From Anaerolineae bacterium (GTDB taxonomy: Bacteria > Chloroflexota > Anaerolineae > Promineifilales > Promineifilaceae), in NCBI GenBank assembly GCA_030425205.1, contig JAUIAP010000003.1:248001-312000 (forward strand): a stretch of 64,000 bases of DNA, written 5' to 3'. The notes beneath the pieces were generated by a model, which was not told the origin of the DNA, did not search any database, and saw only the letters and a list, made by a program, of their open reading frames with translations. Both the position numbers and the translations under genes were made by a program. Of this stretch, positions 41,893-50,504 are shown one piece after another. Position 1 is the stretch's first letter. Each line of letters opens with the position of its first letter.

Positions 41893-43169
41893 CCCATGCC
41901 TCCGCTCGGCATCGGCCGATTTAGCTTCACCTTCACCAACTGCTTTAACGGCTGCCGCACATCCCAATTGATCACCTGAATGCCCGACTGGCGCAACTGA
42001 CGGAGGAGCAGTGCGCGCTCAACCCGGGCGAGGCGTGTTGCGAGTTCGGTTGTCTCAGAAGGCGGCAGGAGCGTCTGTTCATAGGCAACGGGATCAGGAC
42101 TGATCACGAGCACCGAATAGCCACGCGCTCGCATCCGCCGCAACGAGTTTACATCGTCAGCCAACAGGGTCGAAAAGACGACCAGTTGTGATTTGGCGGG
42201 GAATAGTCGCGTTGGCAAGTAGTCAAGATGGTTAAAGACCTGACTTGTGCCAATTGTGACGGAAGAAAGACTTTGCGTAATGCGCTGCCGCTGGATTTTG
42301 CCATAGCCGGGCAGCGTCCAGTTGAGAAATGTGCCATAGACGAGCAGACTAACCCGATTCCCGGCTGCGAGAAAGCTTTCGGCAAAGGCATTCGTAGCGG
42401 CGATCTCATATTCGAGCAGGTTGGTGTCGTTGGCGCGGGTGACGGCGCGTTGGCGGGCATCGAGAATGAGTCCGACATCGGCGACGCGCTCTTGCTCAAA
42501 CTCATTTGTATATAGCGTATCTGGATGGCGAGCGGTGGCGTGCCAATTGAGATGGCGTTGCGGGTCGCCGGGTCGATATTCGCGCACACCAAAAAAATCG
42601 ACCCCACTGCCAGCAAGTCGGGCGGGGATGTAGCCTGCAAAAGATCGCGTCGTGCGCGGCCGAATGACCACCTCGCCAATCCGCTTAACCGATGGAACGA
42701 TCAGTGAGTCTGTCGTGCCAGTCACCAGCAGTTGTTGTCGCCGCCAGAATAACCCCAATGGATCACAAACGGCAATCTCTAGGCTCGGGAAACTATATGA
42801 GCCGCGCGGCCCGCTAATCTCATACTCAAGCGTCACCGTTTCGTTGGCTGCCAGCGACGTAATCATACTCGTCGCGCCATCTGTCACGCGCAGGCGTTTG
42901 GGAATCTGATCGCGGATTTGTAACTCTGCTAGGCGACCGCCATTGTTTTTGATCGTCACTTGAACGTTGAGCGTGCTGCCCTCCAGCAAGCGTTCGGTGC
43001 TGAGAAGGCGTGTCGCCTCGAGGTCGATCTCATCGACCGCATAAAAAACGCCAACCCCTAACGCCAATATGGCAGGCACACTCAACGCCAACAGGAGACC
43101 ATTTACCCCGACGAGCGCGGCAAAAATCAAGATAATTGTGACGGTGGCAAGGATGATGGCGCGGGTCAT
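41889..43169 (-). CDS. DUF58-domain protein
   Basis: 426 residues. Two N-terminal transmembrane helices (about 3-45) are followed by a beta domain and the DUF58 core: VDFFGVREYRPGDPQRHLNWHATARH and later LYTNEFEQERVADVGLILDAR. DUF58 proteins occur with MoxR ATPases and transglutaminases; a VWA-like fold after the motif is common. The ATG overlaps the stop of the upstream membrane protein gene (ATGA at 43166-43169). Confidence 0.92.
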   Translation of the reverse strand: MTRAIILATVTIILIFAALVGVNGLLLALSVPAILALGVGVFYAVDEIDLEATRLLSTERLLEGSTLNVQVTIKNNGGRLAELQIRDQIPKRLRVTDGATSMITSLAANETVTLEYEISGPRGSYSFPSLEIAVCDPLGLFWRRQQLLVTGTTDSLIVPSVKRIGEVVIRPRTTRSFAGYIPARLAGSGVDFFGVREYRPGDPQRHLNWHATARHPDTLYTNEFEQERVADVGLILDARQRAVTRANDTNLLEYEIAATNAFAESFLAAGNRVSLLVYGTFLNWTLPGYGKIQRQRITQSLSSVTIGTSQVFNHLDYLPTRLFPAKSQLVVFSTLLADDVNSLRRMRARGYSVLVISPDPVAYEQTLLPPSETTELATRLARVERALLLRQLRQSGIQVINWDVRQPLKQLVKVKLNRPMPSGGMG

Positions 43170-43783
43170 ATTTCCAGCACCTCTTCCAAATAGTCGAGCA
43201 TCGCCTTCAAATCAGTATGATCGATCTCTGACTTTTGAGAATGCGGCAGCAGCGACTTTCTACGCGGTTTGCGATCTTCTTCACGCGCTTGAATCCCTCC
43301 TTTTAGGTAGCTCAATGCACCTGCTGGAAGATTAAAACTATTTTCTTCTAAATGCTGTTCTAACTCGCGCAACGGGATCGGTTCATTGCGGCCGATGACG
43401 TGCAAGCTCAACTCCATCACACGCTGACGCACCCGCCACTTGAAGAAGGGCCCAAGATGTTCCTGTTCAATCCAGCGCGTGTACTTTTCAACGGCTCCCG
43501 GCAATGCTTCCGACTCGATCGGCCGATCATCTCTGCGTTGACCAAGCCATGCACCGACATATTGCAACAGCGTTGTCAACAACAGTTGCAACACAAACAA
43601 CATAAAGACAAACCAGAAGAGTAGCTGGGGCAGGCTATCGAGAAATGTGATGACGACGACATAGAGAATGTAGATCGGTGGGGCGATGACCTCCTGAATA
43701 AAGGTCGTTTGCGTGAGCAAAAACGTCAGAACGACAACCGCGACAGCAGCGACGACGATCAGCAATAGACGGCGACGGTTCAT
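43166..43783 (-). CDS. Two-helix membrane protein of the DUF4129/DUF58 operon
   Basis: 205 residues: transmembrane helices at about 6-24 and 55-75 with a hydrophobic stretch between, then a soluble, basic C-terminal half (RDDRPIESEALPG, RRKSLLPHSQKSE). The C-terminus ends with an acidic helix (LKAMLDYLEEVLEI). It is embedded in the operon with four-base overlaps on both sides. No known family; it may be a distant DUF4129-like helper. Confidence 0.75.
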   Translation of the reverse strand: MNRRRLLLIVVAAVAVVVLTFLLTQTTFIQEVIAPPIYILYVVVITFLDSLPQLLFWFVFMLFVLQLLLTTLLQYVGAWLGQRRDDRPIESEALPGAVEKYTRWIEQEHLGPFFKWRVRQRVMELSLHVIGRNEPIPLRELEQHLEENSFNLPAGALSYLKGGIQAREEDRKPRRKSLLPHSQKSEIDHTDLKAMLDYLEEVLEI

Positions 43784-44637
43784 GCGTTGCCCTCGATAGC
43801 CTGCACAATGGTGTTGAGACAGTGGATGGCGCGTTTGCGTTCGCTGACATCGGCCGATTCTTCGCCGCCATAGCGTACCCGTTCAAACAGGCGCGTCAGT
43901 TGTTGCACATCGGCCGATGGCAGACCAATCTGAATGAGATGATCTTCAAACTCACGCGGCGTGACATGCTCGAGTCGCGTCACACCTGCCGAATCGCGCA
44001 CCGATTCCAGCATTGCATGGTAACAGCGCAAAATGATCGAGCGTAACTCACCGCCAGCCTCAATTTCGGCAATCGCGTCTCGTGCGCTTGCTGTCACAGG
44101 GTTAGCTACGGTTGAATGCCCCCACCAGCGCATGAAGAGCAATACGCCCACCAAAATAAAAACGGTGGAAATCCCAAAACTGATCGCGGCGACAAAGGTG
44201 TGAGGCATACTGCCAATGGCGAGTGGAGTTCCGACACCCGTCAAATCAGTGCTGTTTTTACCGAGTTCAAGCCGTTGGATGATTCGTACAACGATGTAGA
44301 AAAACGCAATTACTGTCAGATTTTTGGCAAGCTCACGGCGCAGCCATGCCCGACCACTCGCCGTTGCCAATGTGACAACAATCCCCGCTGGAACAATCAC
44401 ATAAAGCACAATGTTCAACAGCAGGTTGATTGTGGGAGAGTCAACGCGTTGGTCGATGGAATTCTCGTCCGCGACATCTTCCGTCTCATCAACCGCCTCA
44501 TCTGATTCGAGCGTAAACAAAATGGTGCGCCCAGTTTCAAATTCAAGCGAACTAAAACTGGCAGCCAGCAGCGTTAATGCCACAATTAGTGCCGCAATGG
44601 ACAGTAAGACGCGACTTCTGGGCGCAAGCGAGTGCAT
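43780..44637 (-). CDS. DUF4129-domain membrane protein, downstream copy
   Basis: 285 residues with transmembrane helices near 10-30, 70-95, 105-125 and 150-175, then a C-terminal DUF4129 domain (RLEHVTPREFEDHL, LTRLFERVRYGGE and a closing ALNTI-like helix). DUF4129 domains often form the C-terminus of bacterial transglutaminase-like membrane proteins; here the domain occurs alone. It resembles its upstream neighbour, so the pair arose by duplication. Confidence 0.82.
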   Translation of the reverse strand: MHSLAPRSRVLLSIAALIVALTLLAASFSSLEFETGRTILFTLESDEAVDETEDVADENSIDQRVDSPTINLLLNIVLYVIVPAGIVVTLATASGRAWLRRELAKNLTVIAFFYIVVRIIQRLELGKNSTDLTGVGTPLAIGSMPHTFVAAISFGISTVFILVGVLLFMRWWGHSTVANPVTASARDAIAEIEAGGELRSIILRCYHAMLESVRDSAGVTRLEHVTPREFEDHLIQIGLPSADVQQLTRLFERVRYGGEESADVSERKRAIHCLNTIVQAIEGNA

Positions 44638-45521
44638 CAGCCACCCTCCCTAATGCGCTCGGCTGCCGTCACGATTTCGCCTAGACATGAAACCGCCTCG
44701 CGTTGGTCGCGCACACCGGGCTTATCGGGGCTGTAGCGCACTTGCTCAAACAGCCGCGTTAGGCGTTCAACGGGGGAGAGCGGTAGACCAGCGCGTTGCA
44801 GCACTTCGGCAAACTCACTGGCCGTGACCGCGCGACTGCGCACAATGCCACGATGGCGCTGCACCGTTTCTGTCATTTGGGCGTATGCACCAATGATCGC
44901 GCCGCGCAAATCATACCCATGCTCGATCTCAACGATGGCCGCTTCCGCATCCTGTGCAATTTCGACAGCCAGTGGGACAGGTCGTTTGGCATTGTGTCGA
45001 TGAATAAGGAACGCAGCAAGGGCAACGACAAGCAGCGCAGAAACGAGCGCAACGATTGTGCCAAACCAGTTCGGTGGGTCACTGACATCAACGAGCGGAG
45101 CATCTTGTGCCGGTCGTACAGGCGGGATTGGCATCAGCTCCCCAACTGGTTCAGCCACTGTCTCCTCTGGCAAGGGTGGCACGACGTTAGGAATGAGAAA
45201 GTAGTTGATCAGGAGGATGAGACCAATATAGAACAGCAACAGCTTGCGTAGACGTGGGTAACGCCATAGCATGAATAGTGAAATGACCCCCATGATTAGC
45301 AGAATGGTGAGAACGGTGTTGTACCATTTATCAGGCGTGATGGTGAAGGGGACGAGAGGAAATTTGAAGTTGGAACTGAGGTCGGGAAAAGGGGGCGTCG
45401 GGATATAACCATCGGCCGACGGAACCCAACCTGACGCGATCAAATTGGTTGCCAACAGCGTGAGGCTGAGCAACCCAATCAGCAGGACAAGCAAGGTAAG
45501 GGTCTGTTTTCGGCCGAACAT
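44637..45521 (-). CDS. DUF4129-domain membrane protein, upstream copy
   Basis: 294 residues. Helices at about 8-28, 68-90, 95-115 and 165-185 flank a periplasmic loop rich in proline. The C-terminal domain matches DUF4129 (SRAVTASEFAEVL, VERLTRLFEQVRY, REAVSCLGEIV). First gene of the six-gene minus-strand operon that ends with the MoxR ATPase; start at the ATG at 45521. Its role may be to present or recognise a substrate for the MoxR/DUF58 machine. Confidence 0.82.
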   Translation of the reverse strand: MFGRKQTLTLLVLLIGLLSLTLLATNLIASGWVPSADGYIPTPPFPDLSSNFKFPLVPFTITPDKWYNTVLTILLIMGVISLFMLWRYPRLRKLLLFYIGLILLINYFLIPNVVPPLPEETVAEPVGELMPIPPVRPAQDAPLVDVSDPPNWFGTIVALVSALLVVALAAFLIHRHNAKRPVPLAVEIAQDAEAAIVEIEHGYDLRGAIIGAYAQMTETVQRHRGIVRSRAVTASEFAEVLQRAGLPLSPVERLTRLFEQVRYSPDKPGVRDQREAVSCLGEIVTAAERIREGG

Positions 45522-45624
45522 CTTTTAGGCAAGTATAGGGTGCATCTCCAGTCTGTCAAACGGAAAACATATGCTAGCGCGCAATTGTTAGTCACGCTAA
45601 TGTTATCAAAATGTCATTAAATTG

Positions 45625-45990
45625 TCACTGTAGCTTGATCTTGATTTCGGCCGATTCTTCCCCACGCAACGCCCCAACACGCACCTCAAATCGCCGTAAG
45701 CGGCACGTCTCATCCTCTGGCCATAAGGTGCGACCCGTCCGAATGTCAAACTTCCATTCATGCAGTGGACACGTAATGCGGCCCCGATGGAGCGTGCCGT
45801 CGTTGAGGTTGGCCGCTGCATGGGGGCAGATTGCGCTAAACGCGAATATTTCGCCGTCAATGCGTGTCACGATCAGCGGTTCCCCTTTAATTTGAAGCGG
45901 GTAGGGGGTGTTGGGTTGGACAGACTCGGCCGATAATCCCGTCTCCCAAAATCCATCGCTGTCACGTTTTTTTCGCTTAAATAGGCTCAT
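45625..45990 (-). CDS. Rieske [2Fe-2S] protein
   Basis: 121 residues. CPHAAANL (residues about 55-62) and CPLHEWKF (about 74-81) supply the two Cys and two His of a Rieske cluster with normal spacing. It looks like a small soluble ferredoxin-type Rieske protein (nitrite reductase small-subunit or dioxygenase ferredoxin type), with no membrane segment. No oxygenase or nitrite reductase is adjacent, so the partner is unknown. A TCGGCCGA octamer lies directly over its expected ribosome-binding region. Confidence 0.9.
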   Translation of the reverse strand: MSLFKRKKRDSDGFWETGLSAESVQPNTPYPLQIKGEPLIVTRIDGEIFAFSAICPHAAANLNDGTLHRGRITCPLHEWKFDIRTGRTLWPEDETCRLRRFEVRVGALRGEESAEIKIKLQ

Positions 45991-46070
45991 ATCGGCCGAT
46001 CATAGCTGAAATGTCCCCGAAAAACGCCAAAAATAACCCCTTCTGCCTATTTTCTTGATTATGAGAGTTT

Positions 46071-46079
46071 GGTATAATT
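46071..46079 (+). promoter_or_regulatory. Extended -10 promoter element
   Basis: TGGTATAAT at 46071-46079 is a perfect -10 hexamer with the extended TGn. No good -35 lies 17 bases upstream. It would give a leader of about 110 bases for the small membrane protein at 46197. Confidence 0.5.
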
Positions 46080-46196
46080 CTCTTTAGTTGTTATGCTGTA
46101 GTATCTTGCATATACAAACGTGGGATGGACGAGTGAGAAGTGTAGGGACTTTGTTGACATGTTCATGCCCGTTGAAAAGGGAAGAGTTCTTAAACT

Positions 46197-46523
46197 ATGA
46201 AAAGATTACGTTATTTAGCATGTGTCTGCATTGGTGCATGGCTCACGCTCATTCTCACAACATCAACTATCTTTGCTCAGGAGCCGCTCCCCCCTGCTTC
46301 TGAGTCTGAAGCTCCCCTTACAATCGTTGTTCAATCTATTAATGCTGAAGGTGGTACAATCCAATGGGTTATGCTGATCCTTGCGTCAGCCTTTTTGTTA
46401 TTTCTAACCCTCTCGCTTAACGGGTTTGTGCAACGGCAGTTACGAACAACGGTGCGCACTGAAGAGGGGCATAGCATGTCGCTTGAAGAACATATGCAGC
46501 GTCAAGCTGACCAAAACGCTTGA
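46197..46523 (+). CDS. Small membrane protein with signal peptide
   Basis: 108 residues. An N-terminal signal peptide (about 1-27, ending TSTIFAQ) and one transmembrane helix (about 58-76, WVMLILASAFLLFLTLSL) leave a short outer segment and a charged inner tail (RTEEGHSMSLEEHMQRQ). GGAAGAG lies upstream of the ATG. No family recognised. Monocistronic: promoter before it, terminator at 46555-46582 after it. Confidence 0.7.
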   Translation: MKRLRYLACVCIGAWLTLILTTSTIFAQEPLPPASESEAPLTIVVQSINAEGGTIQWVMLILASAFLLFLTLSLNGFVQRQLRTTVRTEEGHSMSLEEHMQRQADQNA

Positions 46524-46554
46524 GATAATTGCGACTGCAACACTAAATTAACAG

Positions 46555-46582
46555 GACGCGACAATTTGTCGCGTCTTTTTTA
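46555..46582 (+). terminator. Rho-independent terminator
   Basis: GACGCGAC (46555-46562) and GTCGCGTC (46568-46575) form the stem around a short AT loop, followed by TTTTTTATT. It separates the small membrane protein from aroH. Confidence 0.88.
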
Positions 46583-46619
46583 TTGCGGCTCTGCCGCTTT
46601 CTGTTAGGAGATTCTTACG

Positions 46620-47096
46620 ATGCCATCTGCAACGATTGCCTGTCGCGGCGTGCGCGGCGCAACGACCGTCACTTCCAACGACCGCGAAGAGATTCTTGCC
46701 GCGACCCGCGAACTGCTCTACATTATTATTCGCAGCAACGGAATTCACCCCGATGATGTCGCCAGCGGCATTTTTACCACGACGATTGACTTAAACCAGA
46801 CCTACCCCGCATTCGCCGCACGACAGTTGGGCTGGTATGATGTGGCTTTGTTGTGTAGCCACGAGCTGGATATTCCGACGGGAATTCCCATGTGTATTCG
46901 CATTTTGCTGCACTGGAATACCGACAAAACGCCGCAGGAGATTCACCACATCTATCTGCGCGAGGCGCAACATTTACGCCCAGATCGCACGGAGTGGCCG
47001 CCAATTCCAGTGGAAGACATTCAGGCGGCTGTCAAGGATTTTGATCTTGGCTCATTTGGCGAGGATGCGCCGCGTTCGTTGACGACGTCAGGCTAA
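46620..47096 (+). CDS. aroH: Monofunctional chorismate mutase, AroH type
   Basis: It converts chorismate to prephenate for phenylalanine and tyrosine synthesis. The opening [10 protein letters not shown] carries the AroH active-site Arg; [10 protein letters not shown] the Cys/Glu pair, MCIRILLHW the second Arg and [14 protein letters not shown] the Tyr near the active site. All agree with the Bacillus enzyme. 158 residues with a C-terminal extension of about 25. GTTAGGAG precedes the ATG. The aroF-like gene follows after 30 bases. Confidence 0.94.
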   Translation: MPSATIACRGVRGATTVTSNDREEILAATRELLYIIIRSNGIHPDDVASGIFTTTIDLNQTYPAFAARQLGWYDVALLCSHELDIPTGIPMCIRILLHWNTDKTPQEIHHIYLREAQHLRPDRTEWPPIPVEDIQAAVKDFDLGSFGEDAPRSLTTSG

Positions 47097-47126
47097 AGCT
47101 ATTCCCGCGATCGAGAAAGGAACACC

Positions 47127-48146
47127 ATGATCATCATCATGAAAAATCAGACCCCTACGCGCGAGATTTCGGCCGTTATCTCGCGCATTGAAAATCTCGG
47201 TTATCGCGTTCACCTTTCTGAGGGAGAAGAACGCTCGATTATTGGGATTATTGGGAACGGTCGGCCGATTGAGCGTGACCAAATCGCGCGCATGAAAGGG
47301 GTTGAAAAGGTCGTGCGCGTGACAAAGCCGTACAAACTTGCCAGCCGTGACTTTCATCCGCAAGATACAACGTTCACCGTTGGCAACACGACGATTGGCA
47401 AAAGCGGTCTGACGATCATGGCGGGACCGTCCGCAGTTGAAAGCCGCAGCCAACTTATGGAGTCAGCACACGCCGTCAAAGAGGCGGGCGCACACATTCT
47501 GCGCGGCAGCGCGTTCATGGCACGCACCTCTCCATACGCATTTCAAGGGCTGGGATTAAAAGGGTTGCAGTATCTTGCGGACGCAAAGGCGGAAACGGGT
47601 TTGCCCGTGATCACAGAGGTGATGTCGCCTGAACTCGTTCCCGTCGTCGCAGAGGTCGCCGACATATTGCAGATCAGCTCGCGCAATATGTATAACTATG
47701 CGCTGTTGAACGCCGTTGGCCGACAGCAACATCCCGTCTTGCTCAAGCGTAGCCCCAGCAGCCCAATCAAGGATTGGCTGTTGGCGGCCGAATACATCTT
47801 GAATCATGGCGCCACGCGCCTGATGCTGTGTGAGCGCGGCATCAACACCTTTGAGACTGAAACGCGCAATACGTTCGATATCAATGCGATCCCACTCCTC
47901 AAGCAGTTGACCCATTTGCCGATCTTTGCTGATCCATCGCACGGAACGGGTCGCTGGGAGATCGCCAAGGCAATCGCGTTGGGCGCGGTCGCGGCGGGGG
48001 TCGATGGGATTATGGTGGACGTTCATCCACATCCAGAAGACGCCTTGGCCGATGGGGCGCAATCATTGAAGCCGAAGCGGTTTGTTGAGCTTGTTGAACA
48101 GATGAAGGGAGTTGCGGCGGCAATCGGCCGATCTGTTGACCATTGA
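47127..48146 (+). CDS. DAHP synthase family protein with altered active site
   Basis: Overall it aligns without gaps to the Thermotoga-type DAHP synthase: an N-terminal ACT/ferredoxin-like regulatory domain (about 1-70, [18 protein letters not shown]), then a TIM barrel of 339 residues in total. Active-site positions differ. From my recollection of the Thermotoga enzyme, the metal ligands are Cys102, His272, Glu298 and Asp309. Here residue 102 is Ser (GPSAVES), 272 His, 298 Asp (MVDVHP) and 309 Asp, and the PEP-binding Lys131 is Met (AFMARTSPY). LLKRSPSS replaces LLKRG. It may be inactive, regulatory, or catalyse a different step. It shares a transcript with aroH, so a link to aromatic synthesis is likely. 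Confidence 0.85.
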   Translation: MIIIMKNQTPTREISAVISRIENLGYRVHLSEGEERSIIGIIGNGRPIERDQIARMKGVEKVVRVTKPYKLASRDFHPQDTTFTVGNTTIGKSGLTIMAGPSAVESRSQLMESAHAVKEAGAHILRGSAFMARTSPYAFQGLGLKGLQYLADAKAETGLPVITEVMSPELVPVVAEVADILQISSRNMYNYALLNAVGRQQHPVLLKRSPSSPIKDWLLAAEYILNHGATRLMLCERGINTFETETRNTFDINAIPLLKQLTHLPIFADPSHGTGRWEIAKAIALGAVAAGVDGIMVDVHPHPEDALADGAQSLKPKRFVELVEQMKGVAAAIGRSVDH

Positions 48147-48171
48147 TACCCTTAAGTTCGTCTCAGCTTAG

Positions 48172-48197
48172 GTTTCGGGATTTCCAAATCCCGAAAC
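48172..48197 (+). repeat. 26-bp hairpin element, copy 4 (variant)
   Basis: GTTTCGGGATTT pairs with AAATCCCGAAAC over CC. Compared with copies 1-3, the tenth base is T rather than A, and its partner changes from T to A, so the stem is kept. It lies between convergent genes, 26 bases after the aroF-like stop and 27 before the end of the next gene. Confidence 0.85.
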
Positions 48198-48223
48198 ACC
48201 ATTCAGAACCATCCTCTAAAAGT

Positions 48224-49192
48224 CTATAACACTGATGATGCGTGTCGCATTTTGAACTGTGCGCAGAGATCAGTTGCCGCTGATTGCCAGTTCGCATAGT
48301 CAAACTTGAACCCCGCTGCCTGCAAGCGACCCGGCACAACCCGTCGACTCTTCAACACCAGTTCCGTCTCTGTTCGCAACAAAAACGTACCGATTTCAAG
48401 CATCCAATTGGTGGCGGGTAGCCCAAACGGTATGCCCCAAGTTTGCCGCAGCACGCGCATGAACTCTGCATTGGGTAGGGGGTTGGGAGCCGCTAAATTA
48501 ACCACGCCCGTAAACGATTCATGCGCGATCAGCCACTCAAGCGCACGAATAAAGTCGGCGTAGTGAATCCACGAAACGTACTGGCGCCCATCCCCCATGC
48601 GGCCACCCAAACCAAAACGCACCAAGCGGAGCATCGTATCAAAGACACCGCCGCTGTTTGGATCCATCACCATCGCTGAGCGCAGGGCAACTTTGCGCGT
48701 GTGTGGGGTGTCGGCCGCGTTGAATACCTGTTCCCAGCTTTTTGCCACGTCGATGCTGAAACGCCACGTGTCAGGCACGTCCGCCTCAAGGCCACCGAGA
48801 TTTCCCGTCGCCTCATCATTTGGTGCGTCGTAGCGATGGGCATAGATGGTTGCGGTGCTGGCCTGTAGCCAGAGGCGCGGTGGCTGTTGCGCATGGGCGA
48901 TGGCTGCGCCGAGAATGCGCGTCGAGTCGATACGCGACCGCTTGATCGACTGGCGATTTTGTTCATTGTAGCGACAGTTGACGCTGCGACCGGCGAGATT
49001 GATGAGGACATCCGCGCCATTGAGTTTGTCTGCCCATGCGCCCAATGATTGCCCGTCCCAAACGGTGGTGTCCCATGGGGTCGTATCGTCAGCGTGACGA
49101 CTGAGGACGATAACTTCGTGACCTATTGTGTGGAAGTGATGGGTGAGAATTCGGCCGATTTGCCCCGTTCCACCCGCAATAATGATTTTCAT
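48224..49192 (-). CDS. TIGR01777-type NAD(P)-dependent epimerase/dehydratase
   Basis: 322 residues from the ATG at 49192 (MKIIIAGGTGQIGRILTHHF), where the Rossmann glycine motif GGTGQIG sits at the expected N-terminal place; the frame extends 11 codons upstream. The NLAGRSVNCRYNEQNRQSIKRSR segment, SASTATIYAH and the C-terminal LKSRRVVPGRLQAAGFKF and LPATNWMLEIGTF features fit the SDR39U1/YfcH group. Substrate unknown; often found near cell-envelope or pigment genes. Confidence 0.9.
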   Translation of the reverse strand: MKIIIAGGTGQIGRILTHHFHTIGHEVIVLSRHADDTTPWDTTVWDGQSLGAWADKLNGADVLINLAGRSVNCRYNEQNRQSIKRSRIDSTRILGAAIAHAQQPPRLWLQASTATIYAHRYDAPNDEATGNLGGLEADVPDTWRFSIDVAKSWEQVFNAADTPHTRKVALRSAMVMDPNSGGVFDTMLRLVRFGLGGRMGDGRQYVSWIHYADFIRALEWLIAHESFTGVVNLAAPNPLPNAEFMRVLRQTWGIPFGLPATNWMLEIGTFLLRTETELVLKSRRVVPGRLQAAGFKFDYANWQSAATDLCAQFKMRHASSVL

Positions 49193-49289
49193 ACCTCCAT
49201 TATCAGCGATTGCAACGCTGCCCAATAGTGTCCTTCGTCATTCGCGCCCATGTCTCGCGTCATTTTGCAAGCGGTGTCACAATAGAGAG

Positions 49290-50504
49290 ATGTTAACCGT
49301 ACATGCAAAAACGGGTGGCCTCAAGTGGGGGATTGGCTGTTTGGCAATCGCCGCGCTACTGATTCCGCATCCCGCATGGATGATTCTGCTCGTCTGTTTT
49401 GGTGGGGCATGGGGGTTGGCGTATGGCTGGTTGCGTGTGGTGCAGGGGAAGATTTCGGCCGAAAGACAGCTCCATGCCAATTGGGTCGCCATCGGTGATC
49501 TGTTGGTTGAAGAGTTTGTAATCCATAATCGCAGTTGGCTGCCGATCTTATCGATCGAAGTTAGCGACCACTCAAACGTTCCCGGTTATCGTCCCGCATT
49601 TGTCGTTGCGGTGGGGGGCAACCGGTCAAGAGATTGGCGACAAGCCGCCATCTGCACGACGCGCGGCCACTATCAGCTTGGCCCATGGTCACTCAAGTTA
49701 AGCGATCCATTTGGTCTGTATGAACTTGTCATCGACTATTCTGGAATCAGTGCAATTGTGATCCACCCACCGATTTTACCGACGTTGCCCATCGGCTTGC
49801 CCATTGGGAATCGTGATGGCGGTCGGGCACGTCGCAAACGCGGTTGGCACGCCCAGTTGAATGCGGCCGGTGTCCGTCACTATCGGCCGAATGATCCCCT
49901 CCATCACATCCATTGGCGCACAACGGCGCGACGCAACACCCCCTTTGTGCGCGAGTTTGAGCAAGATGCGGCGGGGGATGTGTGGTTGCTCCTTGACATG
50001 ATGGCTGCAAATCAGATTGGGACAGGCGAATTGGGGTCTGAGGAGCAAGCTGTCCTGTTGGCGGCGACACTGTTGGATCACGTTTTGCAACGGAGACGCG
50101 CGGTCGGCCTTGCCGCCTATAGCAGCCAGCCGAAAATTGTCCAACCGGGGCGCGGCGCGCAACAACGCTGGCGGATGCTGGAGGTGTTGGCGACCATTTC
50201 GGCCGATAGTTCCACCACGCTCGCCAGCGCGTTGCGCGATGTACGCCGACTAATGGCGAGCGGTTCGGCACTACAAATCGTGACGGCGGCCGCAACGTGT
50301 GATGAATGGTTGCCTGCGCTGCAAGAACTCCAGCAGTTGGGCATCGCCATTCATGTCGCCTTGTTTGAGCGTGGCAGCTATGGCGCAACGGGCAACGCCC
50401 TGCGCGTTCAGGAGCAGCTATGGCAAAACGGCATTGTGTGTGAACTGGTGCGGCGGGGGGACTTGCGGGTGAATCGGCCGAAACGATCCCCAAAAACACA
50501 ATGA
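49290..50504 (+). CDS. DUF58-domain protein (second locus)
   Basis: 404 residues from the ATG at 49290 (MLTVHAKTGGLKW); the open frame to the left overlaps the epimerase on the other strand and is not used. Two N-terminal transmembrane helices precede a beta domain and the DUF58 core GVRHYRPNDPLHHIHWRTTARR and FVREFEQDAAGDVWLLLD. It overlaps the next gene by four bases (ATGA). The MoxR partner is presumably the one at 40376, as none is encoded here. Confidence 0.9.
   Translation: MLTVHAKTGGLKWGIGCLAIAALLIPHPAWMILLVCFGGAWGLAYGWLRVVQGKISAERQLHANWVAIGDLLVEEFVIHNRSWLPILSIEVSDHSNVPGYRPAFVVAVGGNRSRDWRQAAICTTRGHYQLGPWSLKLSDPFGLYELVIDYSGISAIVIHPPILPTLPIGLPIGNRDGGRARRKRGWHAQLNAAGVRHYRPNDPLHHIHWRTTARRNTPFVREFEQDAAGDVWLLLDMMAANQIGTGELGSEEQAVLLAATLLDHVLQRRRAVGLAAYSSQPKIVQPGRGAQQRWRMLEVLATISADSSTTLASALRDVRRLMASGSALQIVTAAATCDEWLPALQELQQLGIAIHVALFERGSYGATGNALRVQEQLWQNGIVCELVRRGDLRVNRPKRSPKTQ

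Noticed and set aside
46088-46303. 71-codon plus-strand frame
   Set aside because: Overlaps the start of the signal-peptide protein at 46197, has no ribosome site and a Cys-rich random composition.
49143-49289. N-terminal extension of the second DUF58 gene
   Set aside because: It is antisense to the start of the epimerase gene, and the ATG at 49290 directly precedes the hydrophobic helix expected of DUF58 proteins.
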